A stretch of 64,000 nucleotides of DNA from Verrucomicrobiota bacterium (GTDB lineage: Bacteria; Verrucomicrobiota; Verrucomicrobiia; Verrucomicrobiales; DEV007), in NCBI GenBank assembly GCA_963205275.1, contig CAUJIH010000103.1:1-64000 (forward strand), given 5' to 3'. Below the pieces are notes generated by a model. That model saw nothing but the letters and a program-made list of their open reading frames with translations, searched no databases and had not been told where the DNA came from. Positions 42,860 to 52,805 of this stretch are shown in pieces. Position 1 is the first letter of the stretch. Each line of letters starts with the position of its first letter. Made by a program: the position numbers and the translations under genes.

Positions 42860-43518
42860 ACCGACAGAGGCCTCCTTTGGATAGAGGAAACCACGCAGAG
42901 ACAGATGAAGGAAAAAGCCAACAGCCAGCCAGCCGTCTGCCCTGCTTCGTCGTAGCGCATGGCCTGCACGTCATCGTAGATCTGGATCGAGAGCGTCCGC
43001 GTCTCTCCAGGAATATTCCCTCCCATCATGAGAACCACGCCGAATTCTCCCACTGTGTGGGCAAAGCCGAGCACGATGCCGGAGACAACTCCAGTCCAGG
43101 CCAAGGGTAGGGCGACGCGAAAGAATGTGCTCATCCGGGAGACTCCAAGACACCAGGAGGCCTCCAGCAGACGGCGATCAACACCACTGAAACCCGCGAC
43201 AAAGGGACGCAGAACGAAAGGAAGATTGAAGAGAACGGAGGCTAACAAGATACCCTCGAAACGAAAAGGCAGGGTCGTGCCCATCATCTGATTCCATAGA
43301 CCGCCGACCGTGCTGTCGGGGCCAGTGTAGATTAGGAGATAGAAACCGAGCACCGTCGGTGGCAGAATCATGGGGAGTGTCACCAGCGCCTCGACTAGAG
43401 CACGTCCTCGCCATTGCGTCGTAGCCAGCCACCAGGCGAGAGGAAGGCCCGTCAGCACCAGAATTAAGGTAGTCGCCGTAGCGAGCTTCAGAGTCAGAGA
43501 CAGAGCAGTCGGATCCAT
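42856..43518 (-). CDS. modB: Molybdate ABC transporter permease
   Basis: The 220 aa membrane protein (ATG 43518; TTG 43530 overlaps the modA stop) has about five helices and the inner-loop EAA-type motif EASWCLGVSRMSTFFRVALP that contacts ModC. The end of the third helix carries FAHTVGEFGVVLMMGGNIPG, characteristic of ModB. It forms the pore with ModA and ModC. Confidence 0.93.
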   Translation of the reverse strand: MDPTALSLTLKLATATTLILVLTGLPLAWWLATTQWRGRALVEALVTLPMILPPTVLGFYLLIYTGPDSTVGGLWNQMMGTTLPFRFEGILLASVLFNLPFVLRPFVAGFSGVDRRLLEASWCLGVSRMSTFFRVALPLAWTGVVSGIVLGFAHTVGEFGVVLMMGGNIPGETRTLSIQIYDDVQAMRYDEAGQTAGWLLAFSFICLCVVSSIQRRPLSV

Positions 43519-43526
43519 GCAGTAGA

Positions 43527-44312
43527 TCAAGGGGCAGAAAATCCGTACTTTTCCAGAATTGCCTGCCCTTCCTCAGAAAGCAGAAAATCTCGAAAGGCTT
43601 CTGTGGATGAACGGTCTCGACACCAGGACGGAATCGCACCGAACTGACGAATCGGCGAATAGAGCGAGTCAGAAATAACCAGCCAGTCACCCGTCTCGTT
43701 CAGATCAGAGCCAACGATGAGCGATTCGGCGAAAATCCCCACCTGAGCCGCTCCAGATTGGGCAAATTGCGCTGCTTGGCCGACATTCTCTGCCTGAACG
43801 AGCTTTCCCGAGATTTTTTCCTCCAAGCCTGAAACAGAGCGTATAGCCTCCAGAGCAGCTCGTCCGTAGGGTGCTGTATCAGGATTGGCGATGGCGATTC
43901 GCGAGACAGCGGGATCTGTCAGGACTTCTAAGCCTCGATTTGCCACATTCAGCCCTGCGGACCTTCTCGCCCAGAGGAGGAGGCGACCTCGGGCGTAGGG
44001 GAAAACGGCGTCCGTCAGCCCATTTTTTAGCATCTGTTCCGGGTATGCAGAATCAGCGGAAAGGAAAAGATCGAATGGCGCCTGTTGTCGAAGTTGAGCA
44101 TAGAAGGTTCCGCTCGCTCCGTAGATGGGTTCGATCTGAACGCCGGGATTCGCTTTTTGGAAGCTGAGCACCAATTCGTCACAGGCATAGCGCACCGAGG
44201 CGGCGACTGCGATGTTCAGGCTCTGTGGCTGGTTTTGTGGCTGATTCTGTGATCTGTCACAGGCACTCAGAACGCAGCACAGGAGCAAAAGAGCAGAGCG
44301 TGGGATGTTCAT
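43527..44312 (-). CDS. modA: Molybdate-binding lipoprotein
   Basis: From ATG 44312 the product is 261 aa with lipoprotein signal ALLLLCCVLSAC, an Asn/Gln/Pro repeat (NQPQNQPQ) and the ModA domain: AASVRYACDELVLSFQ, EPIYGASGTFYAQL, APFDLFLSADSAYPEQM and IANPDTAPYGRAALEAI. It captures molybdate or tungstate outside the membrane. It follows the regulator gene after 42 bases in the same direction. Confidence 0.93.
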   Translation of the reverse strand: MNIPRSALLLLCCVLSACDRSQNQPQNQPQSLNIAVAASVRYACDELVLSFQKANPGVQIEPIYGASGTFYAQLRQQAPFDLFLSADSAYPEQMLKNGLTDAVFPYARGRLLLWARRSAGLNVANRGLEVLTDPAVSRIAIANPDTAPYGRAALEAIRSVSGLEEKISGKLVQAENVGQAAQFAQSGAAQVGIFAESLIVGSDLNETGDWLVISDSLYSPIRQFGAIPSWCRDRSSTEAFRDFLLSEEGQAILEKYGFSAP

Positions 44313-44354
44313 CTCAGGAAAAACGTTGTCAGCCTTCACGGGTGGTCGGTATTT

Positions 44355-45485
44355 TCAGACCGCCATCAGTTCTCCTACGCCTTCGGAGTGATATCCGGGA
44401 AGTTCGGCGATTCTGTGTCGATGAGTATCAGATCGGAGCAATCGAATCAGGGAGTCGATGAGCGGATCGCGGCTATCTCGCTCGCGATAGCAGAGATCGA
44501 ATGCCTCCTGTCGAATCGTTCGAAAATCGATTCCTGGTTTCTCCGCGCACAGTCTCACGCAGATTCCGGCGTCGGCCCATCCGGCCTGTACGGACAGGGC
44601 GACAGCAGCGTGGCTGCTTACGATGCGTCCGCTCAGTGACGACGAGGTGCTGACCAACTCATCTAGGCATTCTCGGGCAGCCGAACCGGATTCGCGCAAC
44701 GCCCAGTTCCGGGATGCTCGGAGCACCTGATCGACCGTGTGCTGCCCGCTCGCACTCGGGAAGACTAGTCCTTGCTCCCAGACCGCTGTGCGAAGCAGAA
44801 CGAATCCCGTTCCCATCTCACGCCGCACGATCTGTTCATTTCGATCCGGATTTTCGGGTGTAGAGAAGTGCAGTCCCGCTGCGTGTACGAGTCCTTGTTT
44901 GAACAGACGAAGAGCTTCCAACCCTCCTCGCTCCAACACGATGAGGCGGATCTCTGCGGTGCGAGCCATTTCTGTCATCAGAAGTCCAGCCGCCGGATCG
45001 CAGCAGGCGACCACCAGAGTCCGATTAGTAGATGGAGTTTCGACAGGGGTAGGCACGGCTTCACCCTCCTGCCAGATTCCGTCGTGCGGGTGGATTCCCT
45101 GAGCCAGAGATTCCACTGGGAAGAGAAGCCGCTGATCTCCGATTCGCGCCGCGTAATAACGCACGGATCGAGCCACCGGCTGCCAAGCCCAGGTCCAGTC
45201 AAAACCAGAGTTACGATCACGAAACAGCCTCTCGACTGGCTGATCGAGAGCCTGAGCGAGATTCAGAGCCACCTTCACAGAAGGCACGGCTCGCTCTGTC
45301 TCGATCGCGCTGAGTGTGCTGCGCGGAATCCCAGTACGGGCTGCGAGCATCGCCTGCGACCACCCCAGCGATTCGCGTACAACGACGATGGGATGAGGAT
45401 TTTCAGATCCTGAAGACATAATATTGGCAGTGTTAGACAAAATTTGATCAACGTCAATTTTCCTTTTAGACATCATGCTTTTCAT
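44355..45485 (-). CDS. XRE-type HTH regulator with periplasmic-binding-like effector domain
   Basis: This 376 aa protein has an XRE helix-turn-helix at about residues 33-95 (RESLGWSQAMLAARTGIPRST, then LSAIETERAVPS) and a C-terminal substrate-binding fold (LVVACCDPAAGLLMTEMA; HAAVALSVQAGWADAGICVR). This pairing is common in molybdate regulators that replace ModE. It heads the mod operon, so it likely senses molybdate and controls it. The start is uncertain: ATGs at 45476, 45473 and 45419 are alternatives. Confidence 0.8.
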   Translation of the reverse strand: MKSMMSKRKIDVDQILSNTANIMSSGSENPHPIVVVRESLGWSQAMLAARTGIPRSTLSAIETERAVPSVKVALNLAQALDQPVERLFRDRNSGFDWTWAWQPVARSVRYYAARIGDQRLLFPVESLAQGIHPHDGIWQEGEAVPTPVETPSTNRTLVVACCDPAAGLLMTEMARTAEIRLIVLERGGLEALRLFKQGLVHAAGLHFSTPENPDRNEQIVRREMGTGFVLLRTAVWEQGLVFPSASGQHTVDQVLRASRNWALRESGSAARECLDELVSTSSSLSGRIVSSHAAVALSVQAGWADAGICVRLCAEKPGIDFRTIRQEAFDLCYRERDSRDPLIDSLIRLLRSDTHRHRIAELPGYHSEGVGELMAV

Positions 45486-45534
45486 CCCTAGCCCAAAAGA
45501 GTTACCCTCAAGATTTAGAGAAAATCAAAAAACG

Positions 45535-45554
45535 TTTGAACATTTGTGTTCAAA
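45535..45554. promoter_or_regulatory. Palindromic operator candidate between divergent genes
   Basis: TTTGAACATTTGTGTTCAAA has perfect 8-base arms around a 4-base spacer, about 50 bases upstream of the mod regulator start and 50 bases upstream of the response regulator. It is a natural site for the mod regulator itself. Confidence 0.55.
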
Positions 45555-45603
45555 GTATTACTAAATTCTAAAATATCTGTAGAATTTGACCACTCGACAG
45601 ACC

Positions 45604-46128
45604 ATGCATGTTCCTCCTAAATCTCAGCCTCATCACACTCTTCCTTTGGTAATCCCACCTCCGAACTGTTTTTCCATCCTCGTGATCGACGACGGTCCTC
45701 CGAATCGGCTTCTTCTTCGCAAAGTTTTGAGCGGCGCGGGATACGCCGTGACAGAGGCCTGCGATGGTGCAGAGGCGCTCGTAGCGCTGACCTCTGGTGC
45801 TGCGTGTCCGAATCTAGTCGTAACAGACATCGAAATGCCCGGCATGGGCGGGATCCAGTTCCTAGAAGAACTGCGGAAGCTTGAGGCTCCCGTTTCTCAG
45901 CTTCCTGTGATCGCCGCTTCCGGTAATGCGGATCAAATGATGCGGCGTGAAGCTCTCGCGGCAGGGGCCGATCTCTTCCTGACCAAACCTTTTGACTTCC
46001 CACAGCTCCGTCGTGAAATCGCTGATCTCATCAAAACGCGGCGTATTGCGGCGGATATGAAGACGACGAGGATTTTTGATCGCATGGCTACGAATCACCT
46101 GTCGATGAATCTGCGTCGCGTCGGATAA
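45604..46128 (+). CDS. Single-domain response regulator
   Basis: This 174 aa protein (ATG 45604; TTG 45586 is an alternative) is a receiver domain without output domain: acidic pair in ILVIDDGPPNR, phosphorylated Asp in VVTDIEMPGM, and Lys in LFLTKPFDFP. It would act by protein-protein contact, like CheY. No histidine kinase is near. Confidence 0.88.
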   Translation: MHVPPKSQPHHTLPLVIPPPNCFSILVIDDGPPNRLLLRKVLSGAGYAVTEACDGAEALVALTSGAACPNLVVTDIEMPGMGGIQFLEELRKLEAPVSQLPVIAASGNADQMMRREALAAGADLFLTKPFDFPQLRREIADLIKTRRIAADMKTTRIFDRMATNHLSMNLRRVG

Positions 46129-46270
46129 AAACGGCGAGTATGCCAAAGGTTCTACTTTCGCAGCTTCAAAAGCAGCGTATCCTCTCGATTCACTCCCGTC
46201 GTCACCGAGCACGTCTTTGCTCGGCTCATTCTGAAGCGGCGGAATTTTTTGTCCCATTCCGCGCTTCGCC

Positions 46271-48304
46271 GTGAATCCTACATCCTTTGCCGCCCTCGGT
46301 TTGCCCGAGTCACTTCTCGCCGCCGTGGAACAACTCGGCTACGAAGAACCATCGCAGATTCAAGCTGCTTCCATACCTGTTGCTCTCGAAGGTCGCGATC
46401 TAATCGGCCTCTCGGAAACCGGATCGGGAAAAACCGCCGCCTTCGGTCTGTCTGGCTTAGCACGGATCGATTGCGATCAGACGGAGCCTCAGATGATCGT
46501 AATCTGTCCGACACGGGAACTCGCCGTGCAGGTCTGTGAAGACTTGCAGAGGCTGGGGGCCACTTTGCCCCGCCTGCGTGCTGTAGCCGTGTATGGGGGA
46601 GCACCGATGGAGCGGCAAATTCGGGCCCTGCAGCGTGGAGTCCAGCTCGTCGTCGGCACTCCGGGACGATTGCTCGACCATGTGCGCCGAGGAACTCTTG
46701 AGCTGAATCACGTTCGCATCGCCATCTTAGACGAGGCGGACCGAATGCTCGACATGGGGTTCGCCGATGAAATGGAGGAACTACTCGGTGGATTACCAGC
46801 GGAGCGCCAGACGCTCTTTTTCTCCGCCACGATGAATGATGCGGTCAATCGTATCATCCGGCGTTATGGACGAGAGCCTCAGCTCATCGAAATCCAACGG
46901 GAAAAGCTGACCGTCGATTCTATCGAGCAAGTCTGTTACGAAGCGCGGCAGCGCTCGCGAGTCGAACTGCTCTCACGCATTATCGACTTGGAACAACCGC
47001 GACTCTCGATCATTTTCTGTAACACCAAGCGAGCAGTCGACGAATGCACAGAGGAACTGCTCGCCCGGGGATACTCTGCTGACCGCCTCCACGGGGACAT
47101 TGCTCAAACGATGCGAGAGCGAGTGCTGCGCCTCTTCCGCGAAGGTACGGTCGAGATTCTTGTCGCCACGGACGTCGCAGCCCGCGGAATCGATATTAGC
47201 GAGATCGATATCGTATTTAACTACGAGCTACCGCAGGACCCAGAGGATTACGTCCATCGTATCGGTCGGACAGGGCGGGCGGGGCGTTCAGGAAAAGCGG
47301 TTTCGTTTATTCACGGACGGGACATCCATCGAATCCGCACCATCGAGCGCTACACGCGCCAGCCTATCGTAAAAGCGGAGATCCCGTCTGCCGCAGACGT
47401 AGAGCTGGCTCTCGATGAACAACTCGTAGGATCCATCCAGGAGCGGATCGGTGCGGGAAGCTCAGAAAAATCTCTGGCTCTGATCCAGCCGCTGAATGAG
47501 TCCGGTCATGCGTGGGATCAGATCGCTGGAGCGCTCATGGATCTGCTACGAGAAGGGAATAGCCGGGAGGGCGAAGAGATTATCGAGGATCGCCCCACTC
47601 GTCCCCAGCGGGAGCGAGGTGCGAGTGGTGAAACACGAGAGCCGAGGGGATCGGATCGTTCAGAAAAGTCGTCTGAGTTCAAAAGAGACCGTAGCGAGCG
47701 CCCGTCCCGTCCCGAGCGATCAGGCTCTCACGAACCCTCCGAAGCGGGTATGGTTAGCTTGTTTCTCAACCTCGGGAAAAATCATGAGATCCGCCCCGGA
47801 GATATCGTGGGCATGTTACACAACGAGTGCCATCTCCAGCATGGTATGGTGGGCCGCATTCAGCTTTTGCCCTGGTTCTCTCTAGTAGATGTCGATGAAT
47901 CAATGGCAGCGGAAGTGATCGAGAGAGCGAAACACGCACAACTGCGAGGAAATACGTTCAAACTCGATTACGACCGCGGTCCCAAAGATCGTGACGGTGG
48001 CGAATCACCCCGCCGAGACCGCGATACAGGACCTGCCCGCCGCTTTCCGAAACGCGACTCACCGGATGATCGCGGGAGAGGATATCATGCGAAAGGTGGC
48101 AGAAAATGGGATCGTGGAGATCAGCGAGAATCGCGTGACAGCTATCGAGAGGCTTCAGGGAGAGAGGACCGCCGTCGCGATGCACGAGAGGGAGGTGACC
48201 GTCCTTATAAACGGGATCGCCGAGATGAGCGCGGTCCTCGATCCTCAGATCGTGGATCTTTTTCTCGCCCCAAGAACTTTCGTAAAGATCGAAAATCACG
48301 GTAG
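46271..48304 (+). CDS. deaD: DEAD-box RNA helicase (DeaD/CsdA-like)
   Basis: This 677 aa protein (GTG start) has all helicase motifs: Q motif, Walker A LSETGSGKTAAFG, PTRELA, TPGRLLDH, DEAD as LDEADRMLD, SAT, RGID, and HRIGRTGRAG. A DbpA-type RNA-binding fold follows (about 495-570, MVSLFLNLGKNHEI), then an Arg/Asp/Gly-rich tail (about 575-677). It probably unwinds ribosomal RNA, as DeaD does at low temperature. Confidence 0.95.
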   Translation: MNPTSFAALGLPESLLAAVEQLGYEEPSQIQAASIPVALEGRDLIGLSETGSGKTAAFGLSGLARIDCDQTEPQMIVICPTRELAVQVCEDLQRLGATLPRLRAVAVYGGAPMERQIRALQRGVQLVVGTPGRLLDHVRRGTLELNHVRIAILDEADRMLDMGFADEMEELLGGLPAERQTLFFSATMNDAVNRIIRRYGREPQLIEIQREKLTVDSIEQVCYEARQRSRVELLSRIIDLEQPRLSIIFCNTKRAVDECTEELLARGYSADRLHGDIAQTMRERVLRLFREGTVEILVATDVAARGIDISEIDIVFNYELPQDPEDYVHRIGRTGRAGRSGKAVSFIHGRDIHRIRTIERYTRQPIVKAEIPSAADVELALDEQLVGSIQERIGAGSSEKSLALIQPLNESGHAWDQIAGALMDLLREGNSREGEEIIEDRPTRPQRERGASGETREPRGSDRSEKSSEFKRDRSERPSRPERSGSHEPSEAGMVSLFLNLGKNHEIRPGDIVGMLHNECHLQHGMVGRIQLLPWFSLVDVDESMAAEVIERAKHAQLRGNTFKLDYDRGPKDRDGGESPRRDRDTGPARRFPKRDSPDDRGRGYHAKGGRKWDRGDQRESRDSYREASGREDRRRDAREGGDRPYKRDRRDERGPRSSDRGSFSRPKNFRKDRKSR

Positions 48305-48434
48305 GACGAAAGGGCCGAGAGCTTCTGTGACCGCATTGCGGAGATATCGCCCACATACATCACGCAGATGCAGGCTTTACGGACGGGGCATCCTTTGCTA
48401 GAGATCATCCTCTGCTCTTTTGCTTTCCCATTCG

Positions 48435-49718
48435 ATGAGCCATTCTTTACCCTCCTCCACTGATCCTTGGTATCGCTCCGTCTCGAAATACGAGTGGCTC
48501 GTTCTGATTATCGCGTCTGCTGGCTGGATTTTCGATGTCTACGAGGGACAGATTTTCAACCTGACCAGAAATCAGCTTTTGCAGGAGATTCTGGGAGTCG
48601 AGCCAGGGCACCCGGATCTAACAAAATGGGGAGATCGTCTGCTCGGCGTCTTTCTGGTTGGGGGTACTTTTGGTGGCATCCTATTCGGCTCGCTCGCTGA
48701 CAAATATGGTCGCCGTCCCATCATGATTATCACGATCCTGATGTATTCCTTGTTCTCGGGACTCACCTATTTCGCGGACTCGCTCAATCATGTGCTCTGG
48801 CTGCGCTTTCTGGTCGCGATGGGCATCGGGGGCGAGTGGGCGGTCGCCGCAGCTTTAGTAGCCGAAGTGTTTCCTACCAAGGCACGAGCACAAGCTGCGG
48901 GAATTTTTCACGCTAGCTCGGTGATCGGAACCTCGTTAGCAACGATGGCCGCCATCGTCGTCGGTTCTGGTTGGCGATATGCTTACCTGATCGGTGTTAT
49001 ACCGGCCCTGTTAATCGTCTGGGTGCGGATTTCGGTGAAGGAACCAGAGTCGTGGAAGCGAATGCAAAGAAATCCCTCGCTGCCAAGAGGCAGCCTCAAG
49101 GAACTCTTTTGCACGCCCGAATGGTGTAAGCACGCCATCGGAGCGATTCTCTTAGGAGCCATCGGACTGGGAACCTTCTGGGCGGTAGGCGTGGCGGGAC
49201 AGGATCTCGCGCATCAACGAATGCTGAATGATGGGGTGCCGGAGAAGGAGGCGATCGAGCGGGCAAAGTTCGCCTACGGGATCGTCCAAACGCTGGGAGG
49301 AGGAATCGGACTGTTGCTCTTTGGCCCGCTCAGCGCTCGTATCGGACGGCGTAAGACCTTCGTGTTTTTCCACCTTGGAGCAGCTCTGATCGTGCCGATC
49401 ACTTGCTATCTGCCGACGAGCTATGGGATGCTTCTAGCGATTCTCCCAGTGTTCGGATTTTTCACCTTAGGGATGCACGCAGGCTATGCCGTCTATTTCC
49501 CGGAGTTGTTCCCGAATCGTCTGCGAGCAACAGGTGCGAGCGTGGGGTTTAACGGAGGCCGATTGCTCGCCTTCGCGGTGCTATGGTACCTGGCACCCGC
49601 ACTGAAGCACAGAATGGGACTCCCGGATGCTCTCTCGATACTGGCGATCCTGTTCCTCTTCGGGGCGGCTCTGATGGCGTTTTTACCGGAGACGAGGAAT
49701 CAGGAGTTACCGAGTTAG
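48435..49718 (+). CDS. MFS transporter
   Basis: This 427 aa protein has 12 helices and the MFS signatures FGSLADKYGRRPIM between TM2 and TM3 and GPLSARIGRRKTF between TM8 and TM9. The ATG at 48435 is preferred over the TTG at 48420. The family of metabolite:proton symporters (sialate/aromatic-acid like) fits best; the substrate is unknown. It is convergent with the dehydrogenase gene. Confidence 0.9.
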   Translation: MSHSLPSSTDPWYRSVSKYEWLVLIIASAGWIFDVYEGQIFNLTRNQLLQEILGVEPGHPDLTKWGDRLLGVFLVGGTFGGILFGSLADKYGRRPIMIITILMYSLFSGLTYFADSLNHVLWLRFLVAMGIGGEWAVAAALVAEVFPTKARAQAAGIFHASSVIGTSLATMAAIVVGSGWRYAYLIGVIPALLIVWVRISVKEPESWKRMQRNPSLPRGSLKELFCTPEWCKHAIGAILLGAIGLGTFWAVGVAGQDLAHQRMLNDGVPEKEAIERAKFAYGIVQTLGGGIGLLLFGPLSARIGRRKTFVFFHLGAALIVPITCYLPTSYGMLLAILPVFGFFTLGMHAGYAVYFPELFPNRLRATGASVGFNGGRLLAFAVLWYLAPALKHRMGLPDALSILAILFLFGAALMAFLPETRNQELPS

Positions 49719-49753
49719 ATCAGGCTTTTCTGGGAGCTTTCTATCCCCTCGTG

Positions 49754-49773
49754 AGTGCGAGTATAATCGCACT
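49754..49773. terminator. Hairpin between convergent genes
   Basis: AGTGCGA and TCGCACT form a 7-base stem with a 6-base loop in the 74-base gap between the MFS and dehydrogenase stops. There is no T tract, so a bidirectional terminator role is only suggested. Confidence 0.4.
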
Positions 49774-49792
49774 GCACGGAGCTGATTGAATA

Positions 49793-50830
49793 TCACACCT
49801 CGATCACTGCTTTCCGGACGGTCGGATCGTTCGCCAAGATGGGAAAACGCTCCGGGACTTCTTCGAGCCGCATTCGATGGGTGATCCATGGGCCGACGTC
49901 GACTTTACCGCGCTCGATTGCGTTGAGAACTTGTGAAAATTCGCCGCTGGTGGCGTTACGACTCGCGAGCAGTGTGAGTTCACGACGATGAAAATTCGGA
50001 TCGTCGAAGGGGATCTCTCCGAGAAATAAGCCGACGAAGATAATTTTTCCGCCGTGGGCGGCGAGACGGAAGGTGGATCGCATGGAGGCTCCACTCCCCG
50101 TAGCATCGAAGACTAGGTCAGGGAGCTGTCCGCTAAAGGCGTCGCGCACGGCTCTTTCTAGGTTGATGCCTTCGGAGAGACGCAAGGTTTCCTCGACTCC
50201 CAGACCTTCCCGGCAGAAGGCGAGTCGAGCCACATCTAGATCGGCCACTACGAGACGGTCCACCCGTGAGCGCAGAAAAGTGATGACGCTCATTCCGATC
50301 GGTCCCGCCCCGAGCACGAGAGCAGTCTCAGAGCCATCCGGATTCGATCGATTCACGGCATGCGCTCCGATGCAGAGCATCTCGGCCAGTGCGATCTGAT
50401 CGAGCGCGATTCCGTCGGCGTGTAGGAGTTTTTTGATCGGCATGTTGATCTCCGGACGCATTCCGCCATCGCAGTGGACGCCGAGACAGCGGAGTGACTC
50501 GCAGCAGTTGCTCTTTCCCTTCTGCGAAGCGGGAGAATCCGGATCGTTGAGGTAGGGTTCGACCGCGACCAGATCGCCGACGGAGAACTCGCTCGGACCA
50601 TTCACGACGACGATTTCTGCTGCCAGTTCGTGCCCGAGAACGCGGGGATACTCGAAAAAGGGCTGTCGTCCGCGAAAAGCGTGCCAGTCCGTGCCACACA
50701 CCCCGATCCGGTGGATGCGGAGGCGCGCCTCTCCAGGAGCGGGTTCGGGCAGCGATCCTTGCCGGAGGAGAAACTGCCCCGGTTCAGCGAGAACGACCTC
50801 GGTCTGATAATCTCGGTGCAGGCTACTCAT
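49793..50830 (-). CDS. Zinc-type alcohol/polyol dehydrogenase family protein
   Basis: This 345 aa MDR dehydrogenase has the catalytic zinc ligands in RIGVCGTDWHAF and the GHE of VLGHELAAEI, with NAD-binding VLGAGPIGMSVI. The structural-zinc lobe is present but unusual (SNCCESLRCLGVHCDGG). Members oxidise sugars or sugar acids such as galactonate or threonine; the substrate is not clear. It lies 9 bases after the fumarase. Confidence 0.85.
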   Translation of the reverse strand: MSSLHRDYQTEVVLAEPGQFLLRQGSLPEPAPGEARLRIHRIGVCGTDWHAFRGRQPFFEYPRVLGHELAAEIVVVNGPSEFSVGDLVAVEPYLNDPDSPASQKGKSNCCESLRCLGVHCDGGMRPEINMPIKKLLHADGIALDQIALAEMLCIGAHAVNRSNPDGSETALVLGAGPIGMSVITFLRSRVDRLVVADLDVARLAFCREGLGVEETLRLSEGINLERAVRDAFSGQLPDLVFDATGSGASMRSTFRLAAHGGKIIFVGLFLGEIPFDDPNFHRRELTLLASRNATSGEFSQVLNAIERGKVDVGPWITHRMRLEEVPERFPILANDPTVRKAVIEV

Positions 50831-50839
50831 GTCCTACGC

Positions 50840-52465
50840 TTAGGCTACAGGGCACTGGCGCACGGTCTGGAAAAAATCGTTGCCCTTGTCATCAATCAGA
50901 ATGAACGCGGGAAAGTTCTCAACTTCGATTTTCCAGACTGCTTCCATGCCTAGTTCGGGGAAGTCGAGCACCTCTACTCTGCGAATATGGTTCTGCGCGA
51001 GGATCGCGGCTGGCCCACCGATGGAACCGAGGTAAAAGCCGCCGTACTTTTTGCAGGCATCCACCACCTGCTGCCCGCGATTTCCCTTCGCGATCATTAC
51101 CATCGACGCTCCATTTGACTGGAAGAGATCGACATAAGGGTCCATCCGTCCCGCAGTGGTGGGGCCGAAGGAGCCGCTCGGCATCCCTTCCGGAGTTTTC
51201 GCTGGTCCTGCGTAGTATACGGGATACTGCTTGAAGTATTCAGGGAGTGCCTCTCCGCGCTCCAGACGCTCGCGCAGCTTCGCATGAGCGATATCGCGGG
51301 CGACGATGATGGTGCCAGAGAGTTCCAAAGCGGTTGTGACAGGATAGCGCGACAGGGTCTTCCTCACTGCATCCATCCCCTGACTGAGATCGATGGGTAC
51401 ACCATGGAAGCGATGATCACGCCAGCGATCAGGGATGTACTGGCCGGGGTTGGTCTCCAATTTTTCTAAAAAGACACCGTCTTTCGTAATCTTCGCCTTG
51501 GCCTGTCGGTCGGCAGAGCAACTGACGCCCAGTCCCACGGGGCAACTGGCACCGTGCCGAGGGAGACGAATGACTCGCACATCTAGCGCGAAGTATCGCC
51601 CACCAAATTGTGCACCGATCCCGATCTCCCTCGCCTTTTCGAGCAAAATCTGCTCCATCTCCACATCACGAAAAGCTTGCGCTCGTTCGCTCCCCTGTGT
51701 CGGCAGTGTATCGTAATAGCGCGTGGAGGCGAGTTTCACTACCTTCAGTGTCATCTCTGCACTGGTACCACCGATGACGAACGCCATGTGATAGGGAGGA
51801 CAAGCAGAAGTGCCGAGAGTTTTCATCTTCTCCACTGCCCAGGAAAGAAAGCGGTCGCGGGAGAGCAGTGCCTTCGTCTCCTGATAGAGAAAGGTCTTGT
51901 TGGCTGAGCCACCTCCCTTGGTGATGAACAGGAACTCGTAGGCAGCCCCATCTGTGGCTTGTATCTCGATCTGGGCGGGCAGGTTGGTGCGCGTGTTCTG
52001 CTCTTCGAACAGAGAAAGTGGCGTCATCTGAGAATATCGGAGATTCTCCTGCTGATACGTCTGCCAAATCCCTTCTGCTAGGGCGGATTCATCGCCTCCG
52101 CCGGTCCATACCTGCTGCCCCTTTTTCCCGACGACGATTGCAGTGCCCGTGTCTTGGCACATCGGGAGAATTCCGCGAGCTGCGATCTCAGCATTGCGAA
52201 GGAGAGTCAGCGCTACTAGGCGGTCATTATCTGTGGCATCGGCATCGTCGAGGATCGCAGCTACCTGCTTTAGATGAGATGGGCGCAGCATGAAGGAGAT
52301 ATCGTGAATCGCCTCTTTCGCCAATCGCGTCAGAGTAGTCGGTTCAACTTTCAGTATAGTACGTCCCTCAAACTCAGATACGGAAATTCCCTCACTGGTG
52401 ACCAGTCGATACTCGGTGGAGTCGGGACCAAGAGGGAACGGGGGGTAAAACTCAAAATCGCTCAT
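50840..52465 (-). CDS. fumA: Fumarate hydratase class I (iron-sulfur)
   Basis: This 541 aa single-chain class I fumarase converts fumarate to malate. Cys ligands of the 4Fe-4S cluster lie in [28 protein letters not shown] and the later [19 protein letters not shown] region. The [15 protein letters not shown] motif is conserved. Length matches FumA/FumB rather than the two-subunit form. Confidence 0.95.
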   Translation of the reverse strand: MSDFEFYPPFPLGPDSTEYRLVTSEGISVSEFEGRTILKVEPTTLTRLAKEAIHDISFMLRPSHLKQVAAILDDADATDNDRLVALTLLRNAEIAARGILPMCQDTGTAIVVGKKGQQVWTGGGDESALAEGIWQTYQQENLRYSQMTPLSLFEEQNTRTNLPAQIEIQATDGAAYEFLFITKGGGSANKTFLYQETKALLSRDRFLSWAVEKMKTLGTSACPPYHMAFVIGGTSAEMTLKVVKLASTRYYDTLPTQGSERAQAFRDVEMEQILLEKAREIGIGAQFGGRYFALDVRVIRLPRHGASCPVGLGVSCSADRQAKAKITKDGVFLEKLETNPGQYIPDRWRDHRFHGVPIDLSQGMDAVRKTLSRYPVTTALELSGTIIVARDIAHAKLRERLERGEALPEYFKQYPVYYAGPAKTPEGMPSGSFGPTTAGRMDPYVDLFQSNGASMVMIAKGNRGQQVVDACKKYGGFYLGSIGGPAAILAQNHIRRVEVLDFPELGMEAVWKIEVENFPAFILIDDKGNDFFQTVRQCPVA

Positions 52466-52536
52466 CGTGAAAAATCAGTTGAAGTTCAAAGCCCAATGAC
52501 TGAATCGCCATACGGCCGGTTCTCGGTCAGTTGAGT

Positions 52537-52791
52537 TCATTCCTCCATGGAGGCGACAACGAGCCTTTGGATCTCTTCCAAGTTGGAGAAGGAGTTTTCG
52601 GTAAGAGCATCGTCGGAAATGCTGATTCCGAAATGCCGCTCCAGATCGAGGAGCAGATCAATCGATGCCATCGAATCAAGTCCGACTGATCCGAGATTAA
52701 GAGTCGAACTCAGGGCTTCATTACTGGGCAGGAGTCGCAAATAGGGGCGTACCACATCTGCGACATCTTCGATAGAGGGGGCTTTAGTCAT
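52537..52791 (-). CDS. Acyl carrier protein
   Basis: This 84 aa protein (ATG 52791) is a stand-alone carrier domain: the phosphopantetheine Ser lies in VGLDSMASIDLLLDLERHF, and the rest is a four-helix pattern. It differs from the highly acidic fatty-acid ACP and is paired with the decarboxylase 15 bases upstream. It probably carries an aminoacyl or similar thioester. Confidence 0.9.
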   Translation of the reverse strand: MTKAPSIEDVADVVRPYLRLLPSNEALSSTLNLGSVGLDSMASIDLLLDLERHFGISISDDALTENSFSNLEEIQRLVVASMEE

Positions 52792-52805
52792 TGGGAAAAT
52801 TTGTA

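Noticed and set aside
45535-45554. LexA-type SOS box
   Set aside because: GAAC and GTTC are present, but 6 bases apart instead of 4, and the neighbours are molybdate genes and a response regulator.
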